Source: Kappaphycus alvarezii (lineage: Eukaryota > Rhodophyta > Florideophyceae > Gigartinales > Solieriaceae). Taken from it: a DNA stretch of 64,000 nt. Below the pieces are notes generated by a model that was given only the letters and a program-made list of their open reading frames with translations, made no database searches and was not told the DNA's origin. Every line of letters starts with the position of its first letter. Position 1 is the first letter of the stretch. Below are positions 31,754 through 41,984 of the stretch, piece after piece. The stretch spans positions 310,001 to 374,000 of the forward strand of contig NADL03000024.1 of NCBI GenBank assembly GCA_002205965.3, in the 5' to 3' direction. A program made the position numbers and the translations under genes.

Positions 31754-33100
31754 GCGTGGAACTCCTGAAGAGTTTATCATCGATGCCTGTGTAACCGGTA
31801 ACCTCTTGGATAAAAATCTCCTTAAAACCTTTCTGGCCTCCTCGGCATCCCCGCTCAATAGTTGCCCGAAATTCATTCCCGTGGCAGCGAAAGCCAGTTC
31901 AGCGATCACGTTATACTTCCCTACATGATCTTTGAGTCCCCCGGATTTCTTCTTAGACCTGCAGTTTCCTCTCTTATTCTTCTTCCTTGGGACGGGAGCC
32001 ATCATCGACGGGCCATTAGCAGGGGCTTTGTTCAAGATGGCATCAGGATCCATCAAGTTTTCACTCCTCTGTTTCGGGAGTGCCTGCCCGTCGGCACTTC
32101 TCTGCGCGGCGGCAACCACGTCCTTTTTGCGAGATTCCTGAACAACAGCAACCTTTTCATCGTCCTTCGGCTTCTTCATTTTCAACTCTTCTCCAGACTC
32201 AGACCGGGCCCTAGCAGCTCCTCCTCGCTGATCATCACCACGAGGGTTCTTGGACCAGCTTTTTGCTTCCGAATGGCCTCTTCTTCCACAAATCATGCAA
32301 CTTGTATCTCTATGCGAATTATGCGGGCAATAGTTCGCCCTGTGGCCATTCTGGTTGCAATACCTGCAAAAATAATCTGCCTCCATCTTCACTGGAGGGT
32401 CGTACCGTCGAATTGTTTCTTCAATAGCAACGATGGTTCAGCGAATTGGTCGGCCAACTTATCCACCTTGTTTTTCAAATGCTGAGAACTACGAACATCT
32501 GGCCTTTGAAGGATCCTCTTCGGCGTTCCACTAGATGAAGCTCCTTGACTTCCTTCTCTGTAGAACGTCTTCTGTCCACTCATGAAGCCCTAGGTTGCTT
32601 TTTTGAGCCCCTTGTAGTCCATAGGGGCTCTAAACATCACTAACTGCGCCATGTCTTGAATTTCTGTCACTGCTTTCCGAAGCAGGCCGAACGAAGCGAA
32701 ATCATTGAATCCAACTCTCTTATATAGAGCATACAACTGCGCCTGGGAGCCCTATAAGTCCTTCGGGTCAAACCCAGCGTGGATAGTCTTCTGTAGATCT
32801 TCTTCCGGCTTCGGGGTCTTCTCAAACTCCTCTATAAGCTTGGTCTTAGCGGTCGAATAGTCCTTCGCCTCCTCCGGCAACGCTCTGTCTCTCGCAAATG
32901 CCTCATAGTAACGCTCAAACGCTGCGCCCTCGAGGTTGCAAATGATCTGGAGTGCCTTTTCCTCGTCGCTTTTCCCGCGCATAACTACATTTTCGTACGC
33001 CAAAAGAAGGCGCGCGAAGTCGGAAGAAGGGGGGCCGTCGAAGGAAACGTGGGGTCTCAGAGAATTTTTTCGTGTTCGTAGTCGACCTTGGATGCGGTAC
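31754..33100 (-). pseudogene. Gag of element C
   Basis: On the minus strand the frame begins near 33,100 and reads PHVSFDGPPSSDFARLLLAY, then ENVVMRGKSDEEKALQIICN and EEFEKTPKPEED. It stops at 32,752. Other frames continue with SFGLLRKAV, then SSQHLKNKVDKLADQFAE. Two knuckles follow: CRYCNQNGHRANYC (complete) and CMICGRRGHSEAKSW (last Cys lost). The C-terminus MNFGQLLSGDAEEARKV runs into the chromovirus insertion at SSGVPR. The order and motifs match element B. Several stops and shifts are present. Confidence 0.85.
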
Positions 33101-33102
33101 CA
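33085..33102 (-). promoter_or_regulatory. Primer-binding site of element C
   Basis: On the minus strand TGGTACCGCATCCAAGG starts directly after the 5' LTR. Element B has TGGTACGCATCCAAG at the same position, so both use the same primer tRNA. Confidence 0.65.
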
Positions 33103-33358
33103 TGTGATGCTTGTTTTCTGTTTACTCAACTTTTCTTTTTCGGCCAAGCGGAACCTATCTTCCCTCTCCCGGGTTCCGGCCGCCCTCTCGTCCTCTTGTA
33201 GGGGCGGGCGGTCCGGGGTTTCCACGCGTGTACAATGCAAGTACAGCGGGAAGTGGGCTCGTACTGTACAGTGTACAGTAGTACTGTATACTGTACGAGC
33301 AAACCGGTCCAATCACACAGCGACGCTGGTAGTCCTGCGACACAAAACTCGCACGACA
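33103..33358 (-). repeat. 5' LTR of element C (right copy)
   Basis: 256 bp, TG to CA, with AACCT at its outer side. It is shorter than the left copy mainly in the ACTGTAC-rich middle (33,240-33,300). It begins TGTGATGCTTG, where the left copy has CGTAAATCTTG. Confidence 0.85.
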
Positions 33359-33363
33359 AACCT

Positions 33364-34227
33364 GTTTGAAGTACTGTACAGCTAGCGAATGTACTGTACA
33401 GTACTCTACGGTACCGTACGGTAGTTGCACGGTATGACCGGGCTAAATTAGTCCCTCCGTAAACCTAAGAGCGCAGTCAAATCTGAGTTGAAACGGTTCG
33501 CTTTCGACCAACCGGACGCTTTTCTTCCCATCCAATCTTGCCTCGTCAACTTATCGATCCCACACATCCGCCAGCAGTGATCCGCATGTACTGTACTGTT
33601 CTGTCACGGCGGCAGATCCGCTATTGTTTCACCACCGTGTTGTGGTATTCAATTCCTCGGCCAATCTCTTGTCGGATCCATCTACATGTCACTGACAAAG
33701 TACAACAGATAGCATGAATAACTTAGTTGTAAAAAAAAGTTTTATTGTTTTTTTGAGAACAGGGCGCTCACTCGCAATAAAGCGAAATAAATATTCACAA
33801 TTGTGTGGCTGGTCTCGTTTGTGCGGTACTCGAATTGTTCAATGCACAAAAATATACTTGTAGAGGTTATTCGAGGAAGGATGAGATGGCCTTCTGAATA
33901 ACTGTCAGGATCTACCAAGATAATAGCTAACATCGCCACTAGTCTGTAGTGGGATGAGAGTTGCGGTATTGGGTTTCTGCAGATGAACACCAAACACTTG
34001 CTCTGCAAAGGCATACACGATATGGGGTATGCTCTGCTGAAAATAGAGTTTGGCTGCAGTGTTACACCAGTATCCTGAATGCCTGGTGGTAATGTGGCTC
34101 TCAAGGCTTGTCGATACGGCTTGCTGCAAAGCAAACGAACAAGTGCATGAGCAAGGGCTACCGACTGGTGAAATCGCCATCCGCAAATTCCCTTCAGTGT
34201 TGTGATCCTCTTGCGCAAAAGCCATAC
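33364..34227. other. No gene recognised
   Basis: It contains ACTGTAC-rich words at 33,371-33,425 and 33,587-33,600. A 170-residue open frame on the minus strand (33,742-34,254) has no domain that I recognise. Nothing else is supported. Confidence 0.5.
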
Positions 34228-34415
34228 CTCGGACGCTACTAGTCGCACACGCATTTACCAGCGTATGAGTTGCGCTTTGTGGTAGTCGGGGGCCATGGCC
34301 ATCATATCGCGCGCCGCACTATACGTGACCGACTTATCCCGCATAACGCATTAGCGGCGTGGATATAACCGACCATATCTTACATGCATTAAAATAACCC
34401 AAAAATTCCCCTAGA
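34228..34415 (+). repeat. Non-LTR element 3' fragment (copy H)
   Basis: In one frame it reads VVVGGHGHHIARRTIRDRLI and then PHNALAAWI followed by a stop, the end of the non-LTR protein as in copies G and J. The 3' UTR (CCATATCTTACATGCATTAA and AAAATTCCCC) matches that after copy J at 60,800-60,838. It is 5'-truncated, as is common for target-primed insertions. A related 3' UTR sequence lies in inverse orientation at 34,545-34,610. Confidence 0.65.
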
Positions 34416-36170
34416 TGAGGAGTAAATATCATTCTTCAAGAATCTTGCCGTTTTATTCTCCAGCTAATTGCAAAACCCTGGTTTCACTTTACAAATAGAA
34501 TGCGGGGGTTAGTCACGTGTTGAGAATTGCTGACTACCGCGATTGTAGATGATAGGGGGAATTGTGGAGTGATTTAGTATTTGAAAGATATGGTCGGTTG
34601 TGGCCCGGAATATTCTACAGGGTGACCAGTAGTACCTCTTAAATTTCCCTAAAGAGCTGGCTCATGGCCGCCAAGCGGACAAGCTGCGTTGGATGAAAGG
34701 TGATGTGTGCACATTCTTTGGTGCAAGATGATTATGGTTTTGCCATGTGACATTGGGAACAATCAAGTGCATCATGGTACAGTACAGTACTGCATTGGAA
34801 CTGTGGTGAAAATACATCATTTTGAAGCATACTGTTCGTGTGGAAAGTAGAAATAGCTGAGGAACTAGTTGAATACTGTATGTCGTCCCAGTACGGTAAT
34901 TCGGTAGAATTTGCTTTATTTTAGTATTATCCCGTATTGTGCAAACCGTGCACCCAACAAAAATGAGTAAATTAAGTACATGAAGCGCTATTCGTCCTAT
35001 CATCTTTATTAAAGCCCATCACACTTGCAGTTATTGTACTGTACAGTACTATTTTTCAAGATTGTTGACCTCGGTTAAGGCTGTATTATCAATATAATCA
35101 GTACGGTCAAGTACAGTACACTAAACATGTACTGTACTGTGTGCAGATACAGTGACTGTATAATCATTTCACGTATGCAACCGGTTTAGCGCTTAGCTTT
35201 TTAGCAGTGTCTCGGTACAGTATACTGTGGCCTACTGACAACTTTGTACAATGTTGTTATTTCGGCTCGCCGAGATTTCATTTGAGGAATTTTCTCCGTC
35301 CTCTTTGCTTGCACATATGTATCGGCATCGGTTGAGCCTTTGCCAGAGTGTGTCTGTTTAGCGGACGCACTTTAATCTCAAAGGTCCCAGTTCTACCCCT
35401 CAAACACGTGTACATACGAGGTTACGTTCTTAAGGTGCGACGATTGAGCAGCCAAATCCCTTTTTTAAAAAGATTCAGAAACATTCGAATTTCTGTTTCT
35501 TCGAATAAAATTGCTGTTTCCAGACGAAGGCGCCAGTGTTCGGTCCAGATACCGTTATTTGGAAACCTTCATCTATCCTCTCAATGGCCTTGTATCTGTC
35601 GGCTACCAACTGGACTCCCCGAAAGTATCCCCATGACAAGACGAAACCCCCCATACCCTAACCCGTTCGTTACCAACAAGGCACGATACAAAAAGCAACA
35701 TCTGTTATTACTTGATCGTCAGGCAATGCCCCGCACATTCTACCCCACAGCAATACGGTACTAATGTGCGGAAGTAAAGCCGCCCCAGTCGCTGCTGACG
35801 TGTGGGGCCCTGCGTAGGAAACACAAGGCCGGCATCCGCAAGGGTTACAGTAGTATAGAAATGCCTTGAGCAGGATGGAGGCGGGTGGCGGATGGCTCAG
35901 AGAAGGCAAGAAACGGCTAGGTAATGGATTCGTTGATTCGAGTGATCGCTCATTGGCGGGCCATTTGCAGTCGTCAATTCAAGGGTTGGCTTGACGTGAG
36001 TTGCGCTGCGGAGATAAGTCTTGCAGGTATCATACAGTACAGTAGCAAGATAAACCCCTGCAAGCCGCCGTGATGCTGCCGATTGACCGACCTAACAGAC
36101 GTGTGAGCTCCCGAACCAGTCAATCACGTGCGGGTATGTACCAGTCAAAAACCATCACCTTATCATCATT
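34416..36170. other. Intergenic region upstream of bestrophin gene
   Basis: No gene is recognised. It holds an inverted non-LTR 3' UTR remnant at 34,545-34,610 and several ACTGTACAGT-type words (34,778-34,792, 35,034-35,050, 35,105-35,140, 36,033-36,042). The 138-residue frame at 35,348-35,764 is basic and has no known motif. Confidence 0.5.
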
Positions 36171-36179
36171 GCACCCGCG

Positions 36180-36186
36180 TATAAAT
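36180..36186 (+). promoter_or_regulatory. TATA-like box upstream of the bestrophin-like gene
   Basis: TATAAAT lies 93 bases before the ATG at 36,279, in a spacing that would allow transcription to start near 36,210. It is preceded by GCACCCGCG. This is a motif call only. Confidence 0.45.
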
Positions 36187-36278
36187 TCCTCTTTCGTTTC
36201 CCCAAGCGCAACCTAAGGTCTCGCATGCAGTGATTCAACCTTCCTTCCACAAGCCCTCCCCCTCTCGATACCGCAGCC

Positions 36279-37434
36279 ATGACTGCACCGGCACCCAACC
36301 CCAGTCGCTACTTTCCTCCGACTGGACCTCGCCGATATCCTCCGCGCACGCCCACTACACCAAACTCTCGGCTCCCTCACCCCACGCACCATCCTTCACC
36401 ACCTCGTATCCACCCTCCCCGTCCGTGTACTCCTCTTCCAGCTTTTCACCTCTGTCGCCTTCACCGCACTCTCCACCCGCATCTCCTCCACCCACCGCAC
36501 CACACGTACACTCGTGGCCAACCTCTCCCTCCCCTCTCCCGATCCTTCTCACCGCCGCCTTTTCCCTCTTCATCCTGCTCTCCTTCCTCGTGTCTGAATC
36601 CCAATCCCGCCGCCGTCGCACCCAACTCCACCTCAACACCCCTCCACCATTCCCTCCGTCACGTTCTTCGCAAGCTCCGTCTCACCTACCCTGCCCCTCT
36701 CTGGCATCCCAACGCTCATTCACGTATCATAGCTCACCTTGCTGCAATTCCGCTCTCCCTTCCGCTCCATTTCCTCCCGACCACACCCCGCCCGCGGACC
36801 TTCTTCTTTCCCCCCTTCTCCACCCGTCCGACATATCCACCGCCTTTTCTCATCCCTCCCCTCCTCACCACCTTTTGCAAACCGTCCGTGCCTACTTTAC
36901 CTCCATCGAAGATGACTCTCCGCTCAACTTTCCTGCCTCCCTGTCTCAAAGACTCCCGCAGGGTCTGGCACCCGCTTCCATATCAACACCCTCCTCGACA
37001 CCGCTGAATCCTCCCTCAACGCCCTCACCGCCTTCACCATCACCAACTCGCACACGGTTATCTCAACCACCTCCACCTCTTCTTATACATCTGGGCAATT
37101 CTCCTCCCCATTTCCCTCATTCCGGATTCCCGTTGGTTCACCCCCCTCTGGTCCATTCTCATCACCTACGCCATAGCAACCCTCTTCTACATCGCCCGCA
37201 GTCTAGCCCGCCCCTTCCACCCCAGTCCCACCGCCATCCCTCTGTCCCGTCTTTGCGCTCGCTTCGCCGCAGACCTTCTCCAGGATGCACTTGCCTCCAA
37301 CCTTTCCTACGTCGCACTTGTCAAGCCCTCCCAAAATTCCGCCCACCAGCTACACTGGTTATCACAACCGCTGCCCTCGAATTTCCAAGGTTACTCCCCG
37401 AAATCCACCTGCCCTCCCTTCCGCCTTCTGCCAT
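36279..37434 (+). pseudogene. Bestrophin unit 1, C-rich and multiply frameshifted
   Basis: Pieces of one domain appear in turn in different frames: LRLDLADILRARPLHQTLGS and VRVLLFQLFTSVAFTAL (36,305-36,500), ILLTAAFSLFILLSFLV (36,540-36,600), HSRIIAHLAAIPLSLPLHFL (about 36,715-36,780), LLQTVRAYFTSIEDD, TLLDTAESSLNALTAFTI, and FLYIWAILLPISLI to RLCARFAADLLQDALA (to 37,295). About six shifts are needed. The long Pro/Ser-rich translation of the ORF starting at 36,230 is therefore mostly a wrong frame that stays open because the DNA is C-rich and stop-poor. Confidence 0.65.
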
Positions 37435-40400
37435 GCAGCGTATGCTCCGATTCAGGCGTGTTCATCTCCCTTTTGGCGCAATGTTGGCGTTGCTGGCAGC
37501 TGCTATGTGGGCAGCTTTCATTGTGTTTCTCACGTGGGGGTTGTCCAGAAATAGAGAGGTGTTTCGACAGAATGGCGACCGTTGGTGGTCTGTGCAAGTG
37601 CCATTGTCTAGCACGGCCACGGGGTATGCGAGTTTGGGCCTGTTTCTGCTGTTAACGTTTTGGACTATGGATGCGTACAATCGGCTGTGGGATGCTTTGC
37701 ACTTATGGCAGACTCGGGTTCGTCCGAGAGTGGATGCGTTGGCGCATGCGGTGTGTCTGTTAATGCATGAAGGATATTGGCATGAGAGGGATCATGAGAG
37801 AGTGTTGTCTTACCTGGCTGCGCTGCCGGTGGCCATGAAGTTACATTTGCGGGGCGAAGGAAGAGATGGGCGCGAATTAGGGGATATTTTGGGGTACGAG
37901 GAAATGAGCGCAGTGTTGAGGGATGGACGGGAGCTGCCTATGAGGTGCACGGATGTGTTGATGGCTTATTTGGATTCAGCAGATGCTGCAGTGGGCGCAG
38001 TGCTCTCCGAGAAGAAGAGGCCGTTTTTGGTCGAGGCGTTTACAGTTCAGGAGAATCTCTGGGAAATCGATCGCGCGTTGTGGGAGAGTGTAGCGTTGAA
38101 GGAAGCACCACTGGCACCCGCATTTACAATGCATGTTCGGGTGTTTGCTGCGCTGTGGTTGGCAATGTTGACCATGACCATTGTTCAGCACGATGGATTT
38201 TTGACATTCTTGTACGTGCTCCCAATAGCATATTCGATTGTCAACTTGGTAACAGTTGGCCTGCGATTGAACGACCCGTTTGGATATGACGAGGAGGACG
38301 TGCCCCTGGATCGGTTCTGCCAGGAAATACAAGACTCTGTGCATCGGATTTACTTGACCACTCGCGGTGGTTCTCGGGCGGTAGTGCATACTGAGGAAGA
38401 ATATGATAGGTCCCTGTTTGTCCCAAAGGCTCAAGGCCTTGAAGAGGCGATGAAAAAAGCGACCACTTACTCGCGACCTAAGGCCTCTGCCGATAAAAAC
38501 GTTGGGCGTTACTCCTTGAAGAAGCTTCGTTCCCCGTGGTCGAAGATCAAAAGAAAGTGGAGGTCTCTCTTCAACCAAAGCCGTCGCAGTGATGTGGTTC
38601 AATCATCAGAGTTACCTTACCTCGGAAATCACGTGAGAACTCTGACCCTAAAGTCCGCCATTAGAAACCTCATTGCCAGATTTCCAGCTATTTCATTTAC
38701 GTCTTACCTAGCAGTCACATTGTGGTCTGTTGCAGCTGTTTACGCCTCGTGGGGTCTGTCCACTTTGTGGGAAGGCGAGGACCGCGGAAATTGTCTACAG
38801 TGGTGCAGCCCAATTGACGTTCAGGGGAGTGTCCTGGCAGATATTGGGTTTGCGCTTTTCCTCATTCTTACATTTCGGGCAGCAGATGCGCTTAGCCGAT
38901 TTGATAACGGTGCAGTCGTTCTTCAGGACTTGGCACTGCAGATGCGCGGCATGGCCCTTGATTTTGTGCAAGCATTCCCAACGGGCTTTTTCCACACTGG
39001 AGACAAGGAGCGAGTCCTGGCGCATATCGTGCAAATTCCGTTATGTTTGCGGGATATGCTGCTCGAGAACGGCCATGGTCGCGAATCTGCTGCAGAGGGT
39101 TTGTTGTCTAATGCAGACCGAAAGCGGTTTGCCGATGCTGCTAGCCCTATCGAACATCTCTTCGAAACGATCGAAGCGTACATTCTTGTGGAGGATTCGA
39201 CAATCCGACGTGGTTGGGACTTGGACGACGACTTTCGTTCCATTCCTCCAATAATAGGGCCGCAACTCGGGCGTTTAGTTTCATTGCGAGGGGCGGTGTC
39301 ACGCCTGGCAACTACAAAACGGTTTGCAGTTGTGCCGTCCTACCGCCGCCATGAGCGCATTTTCACTTACATTTGGTTGACGCTTCTCCCGTTATCCATG
39401 ACAGCTGACACTGGTTTCTTTACAATCCTATGGGCGCCGATCATTTCGTACGGCGTCCTCATCCTGGAAGACATTTCTGGACAGCTCGTTGATCCGTTTG
39501 GATGCGATGTTAACGACCTACCGATTCAAGAGCTTTGCAACAGTGCCGCCAATGCTGCCCTCGACGCAGTTCATGCTGCGGGATGGGACACAGATAAGCT
39601 ATGTGCTCCACCAGCTCCTGAAATAGGAAGGGGCACGGCTTCTGTTGCTGGTGTGCGCTTGCGTGGTAAAGAGGTGGCGGGCCGTTTCATGCTGCCGAGT
39701 TTAGACTTTTCTGACTCGGAAGCAGACAATGTTATTTTTGACGGGCACGCTGTGAGTCGAACAAAGCGCTCGCTTTTCACGCACCTGATATACTCGACGC
39801 CGTGGTTTTCGGTGCTGGCGGTGTTCCTGTGGGCTGTAGGCGCCTCGCTGATTTCGTACGCCACTAGGAATGAGGGCGATAACTCGGATACTGAATGGTG
39901 GAGATCAACTATTGCTATAACCGCGGACGTCGTAAACGGTGCATCTTTTGGCGCGTTTTCGCTCCTTGGTTTCCTTGTGTCAACTGCATATGCGAGGTAT
40001 GAGCGGGGAGGTGGGTTGTTGGAGGGAAGATTGCGTTCCGCATGCCATGCGCTCGCTGCAAATATCCATATATACTATCGCGACGGGTCGCTGCACGTCG
40101 ATGACAAGAAGCGCCTGGTCGGCTAGTCGCTGCAATTCCGCTGTTATTCAGGGCGGAGTTACGCGGCTCTCGTGACATTCGGGAAGTCGGGTCTTTGATG
40201 ACGTCTAGTGACCTTGCTCAAGTGTCATGTGCCGACAGTATGGTTCTCCATTGCACAGCCGTAATCCCGAGCATGGCTGTTTCGGGTTGTCAACTTTTAG
40301 TGGACAGCTTCTTCACAGAGAGCCTTCCCGACCGACTACCCGCACAGCCTTTGTTCGGACCCCGATCAGTACGATTGAGGAGTGTTTTCAAGAGGCCATG

Positions 40401-41984
40401 TTCTTGAAGAACTTTCACTTGTCCCCAGTATTTAGGACTTTGACGAAAACATTACTGGCAATATGGTTCATGCTGCTCCCCTTCATTTTGTTTGAGCTGT
40501 CAGGTAAGTTCATTATCCAATTTTTTTTGTGAAGCTGGATAGTAAGAGAGTGCCTCTGACAAGTTTTCTTCTCAACCTGCCTCTACGTCACCAGGATGGC
40601 TTACCGTGCTTTGGTCACCGCTGATTGCCTTTGGGATCCTAGGGTAGGTATCTGATCTCTTTGTGCATTGACAAATTGTGACTAATGTATGGTGGTTGCT
40701 GACAGAAACATGTACTTGCACTGTGATTCTTCCCTATTCTTCCATAGGATGTATTCCATTGCCATCGAATTGCAGGATCCATTCGGGACAGATCTCAATG
40801 ACATTGACACGGATAGATATTCGCACGCCATTGTCAAAGATGTACTTTACACTCATCACTTCGAAACACCAGCATTCACACTGCTTACAAATCATGATAC
40901 ACCCCATGCAGACTGGACAAAGGAACGCCTCAGAGATGTTCCAGATCAACCACCTTCAAGGAATGGCATGGCTAAAAGTCGATGGTCGAACTTAAAACGA
41001 GGTGCCTACCTTGCTGCAACAATCGTGCCGTTCTGGGAGCTCATGGCCCTGGCGGTTGGGCGGCTGCCATCGTCGGACTTACTTCCCTGGTCAGGTCTCG
41101 ACTGGATATTGAAAACTGTAGCGGACAATGGTTTTGTGGGGTATCGCGATCAGCAGTGACATCCAGGAGTATGTAGGATTCGCATTGTTCCTGCTCTTAG
41201 GTTTCCGCCTGACAGATAGTCACAATCGTTATGTTCGCGCTCAAGAGCTTTGGCATGAAGGAATAATTGGTAACTGCCGTTTGATATCAAACCGATTCCT
41301 GGAATCATGTGCAGCCGGATCTTTTCATGAGGGTGACTTGGATCGCATATGTGGTCATATCGCAGCTGTTCCAATCGTACTTGCGGCAAGCTTGCGTACC
41401 GATGTTCATTGCTCGAAACGGTACAGAGCATTCTTGGCGAACGTGATATTCAGAAAATAATGAAATCACAGGAGCCTGTTTCGTTTTGCCTTGATGTTAT
41501 CCGATCCTACCTGTTCTACACGGAAACGCTCAGCTTAACAGCTCCGGAACGTAATGGCTCCCAGAGGAGATATACTTTAATGTTCTGCTCTACGTGGAGA
41601 GTCTCCAAAACGCCGCTTTCGAGTGTAGACGTGTGGCCAGGGTCCCAATACCCTTTGGATATGTGTCTCACTTGCGAATCTTTATGGGTATCTACCTCGC
41701 CATTTTACCAATCGGACTCGTCGCGTTCACAGGATGGCTTGCTGTGGTTTGGTTTGTGCTGATCAGCTACGGTGTTCTCGGGTACAAGGATGGGCGGATG
41801 AGCTAGCAGATCCCTTCGGCTGTGACTACTCTGATTTGCCATTAGGGATGCTCCGGGATCAGGCCGTGGATGCTGTCAAGACAAACATGCCACGTTTTCC
41901 CGAGGTGCAATATCCCTCGTTGATCTAGAGGAACGACGACAACCGTTTCCGAGCGGTGCTTCGAATCGCTACCCTTTCGAGTAG
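36279..41984 (+). CDS. Five-unit tandem bestrophin-like membrane protein (frames shifted)
   Basis: Five successive stretches each show the bestrophin pattern: membrane helices, a helical middle, a LP-x-x-L helix pair, and a closing DPFG-x-D-x-x-D signature. Units are about 36,279-37,320, 37,435-38,630, 38,640-39,620, 39,770-40,850 and 40,990-41,984. Signatures: unit 2 NDPFGYDEEDVPLDRFC, unit 3 VDPFGCDVNDLPIQELC, unit 4 QDPFGTDLNDID, unit 5 ADPFGCDYSDLPLG, and unit 1 ARPFHPSPTAIPLSRLC. Bestrophins are pentameric anion channels, and in algae some serve bicarbonate transport at the thylakoid. Units 2, 3 and half of 4 share one open frame (ending at 40,126). Unit 1 is scattered over three frames and unit 5 over several. 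Start: the ATG at 36,279, in context CAGCCATGA. I cannot tell whether these are real mutations or sequence errors. I saw no carbonic anhydrase fusion. Confidence 0.75.
37435..40126 (+). CDS. Intact open frame for bestrophin units 2, 3 and start of 4
   Basis: Unit 2 begins with LRFRRVHLPFGAMLALLAAA, has helix TGYASLGLFLLLTFWTMDAY, and HERVLSYLAALPVAMKLHLR in the middle. A basic linker (about 38,430-38,600) joins it to unit 3 (DIGFALFLILTFRAADALSR, LTLLPLSMTADTGFFTILWA). A second linker holds acidic DFSDSEADN. Unit 4 starts FSVLAVFLWAVGASLISYAT and is cut at 40,126 by a one-base shift: in the next frame VAAIPLLFRAELRGS carries on. No in-frame stop occurs in 2.7 kb. Confidence 0.85.
40504..40594 (+). 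other. Intron 1 of bestrophin-like gene (unit 4)
   Basis: GTAAGT at the start and CACCAG at the end, 91 bp. Splicing joins CTGTCAG to GATGGCTT and restores the conserved LSGW of the helix pair. Confidence 0.8.
40644..40747 (+). other. Intron 2 of bestrophin-like gene (unit 4)
   Basis: GTAGGT at the start and CCATAG at the end, 104 bp. Splicing gives GILG joined to MYSIAIELQDPFG, an uninterrupted bestrophin segment. The exon between the introns is only 49 bp. Confidence 0.8.

Larger units (their letters stand above)
18778..33358 (-). mobile_element. Ty3/gypsy element C with nested insertions
   Basis: The LTRs at 18,778-19,055 and 33,103-33,358 are similar along their length and flanked by AACCT. 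Coding runs on the minus strand: gag (right), protease, RT, RNase H, integrase (left). A plus-strand accessory gene lies between the integrase and the left LTR. A 438-bp insertion interrupts RT, and a complete chromovirus (24,750-31,753) interrupts the gag-protease junction. Without the nested elements it would be about 7.1 kb. LTR divergence is clearly larger than in the young chromovirus, consistent with the order of insertion. Confidence 0.9.
40127..41984 (+). pseudogene. Rest of bestrophin units 4 and 5, with introns and shifts
   Basis: After 40,126 the unit continues as ELRGSRDIREVGSLM, then AMFLKNFHLSPVFRTLTKTL and AIWFMLLPFILFELSG. Two introns follow, and the exons join to FELSGWLTVLWSPLIAFGIL and GMYSIAIELQDPFG. 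Unit 5 starts RGAYLAATIVPFWELMALAV and has SDIQEYVGFALFLLLGFRLT, HIAAVPIVLAASLRT, ILGERDIQKIMKSQEPVSF, PFGYVSHLRIFMGIYLAILP and ADPFGCDYSDLPLG. It ends at a TAG at 41,926 or 41,982 depending on frame. At least four single-base shifts occur (near 41,055, 41,130, 41,420 and 41,570). Confidence 0.7.

Noticed and set aside
36230..37434. Pro/Ser-rich N-terminus of the 1,298-residue ORF read as a real protein domain
   Set aside because: The C-rich DNA keeps all three frames open. Bestrophin-like pieces appear in the other frames, so this translation is mostly out of frame.
37976..38602. 208-residue minus-strand ORF
   Set aside because: It is antisense to bestrophin unit 2, which has clear domain motifs in the other strand. 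It has no motif of its own.
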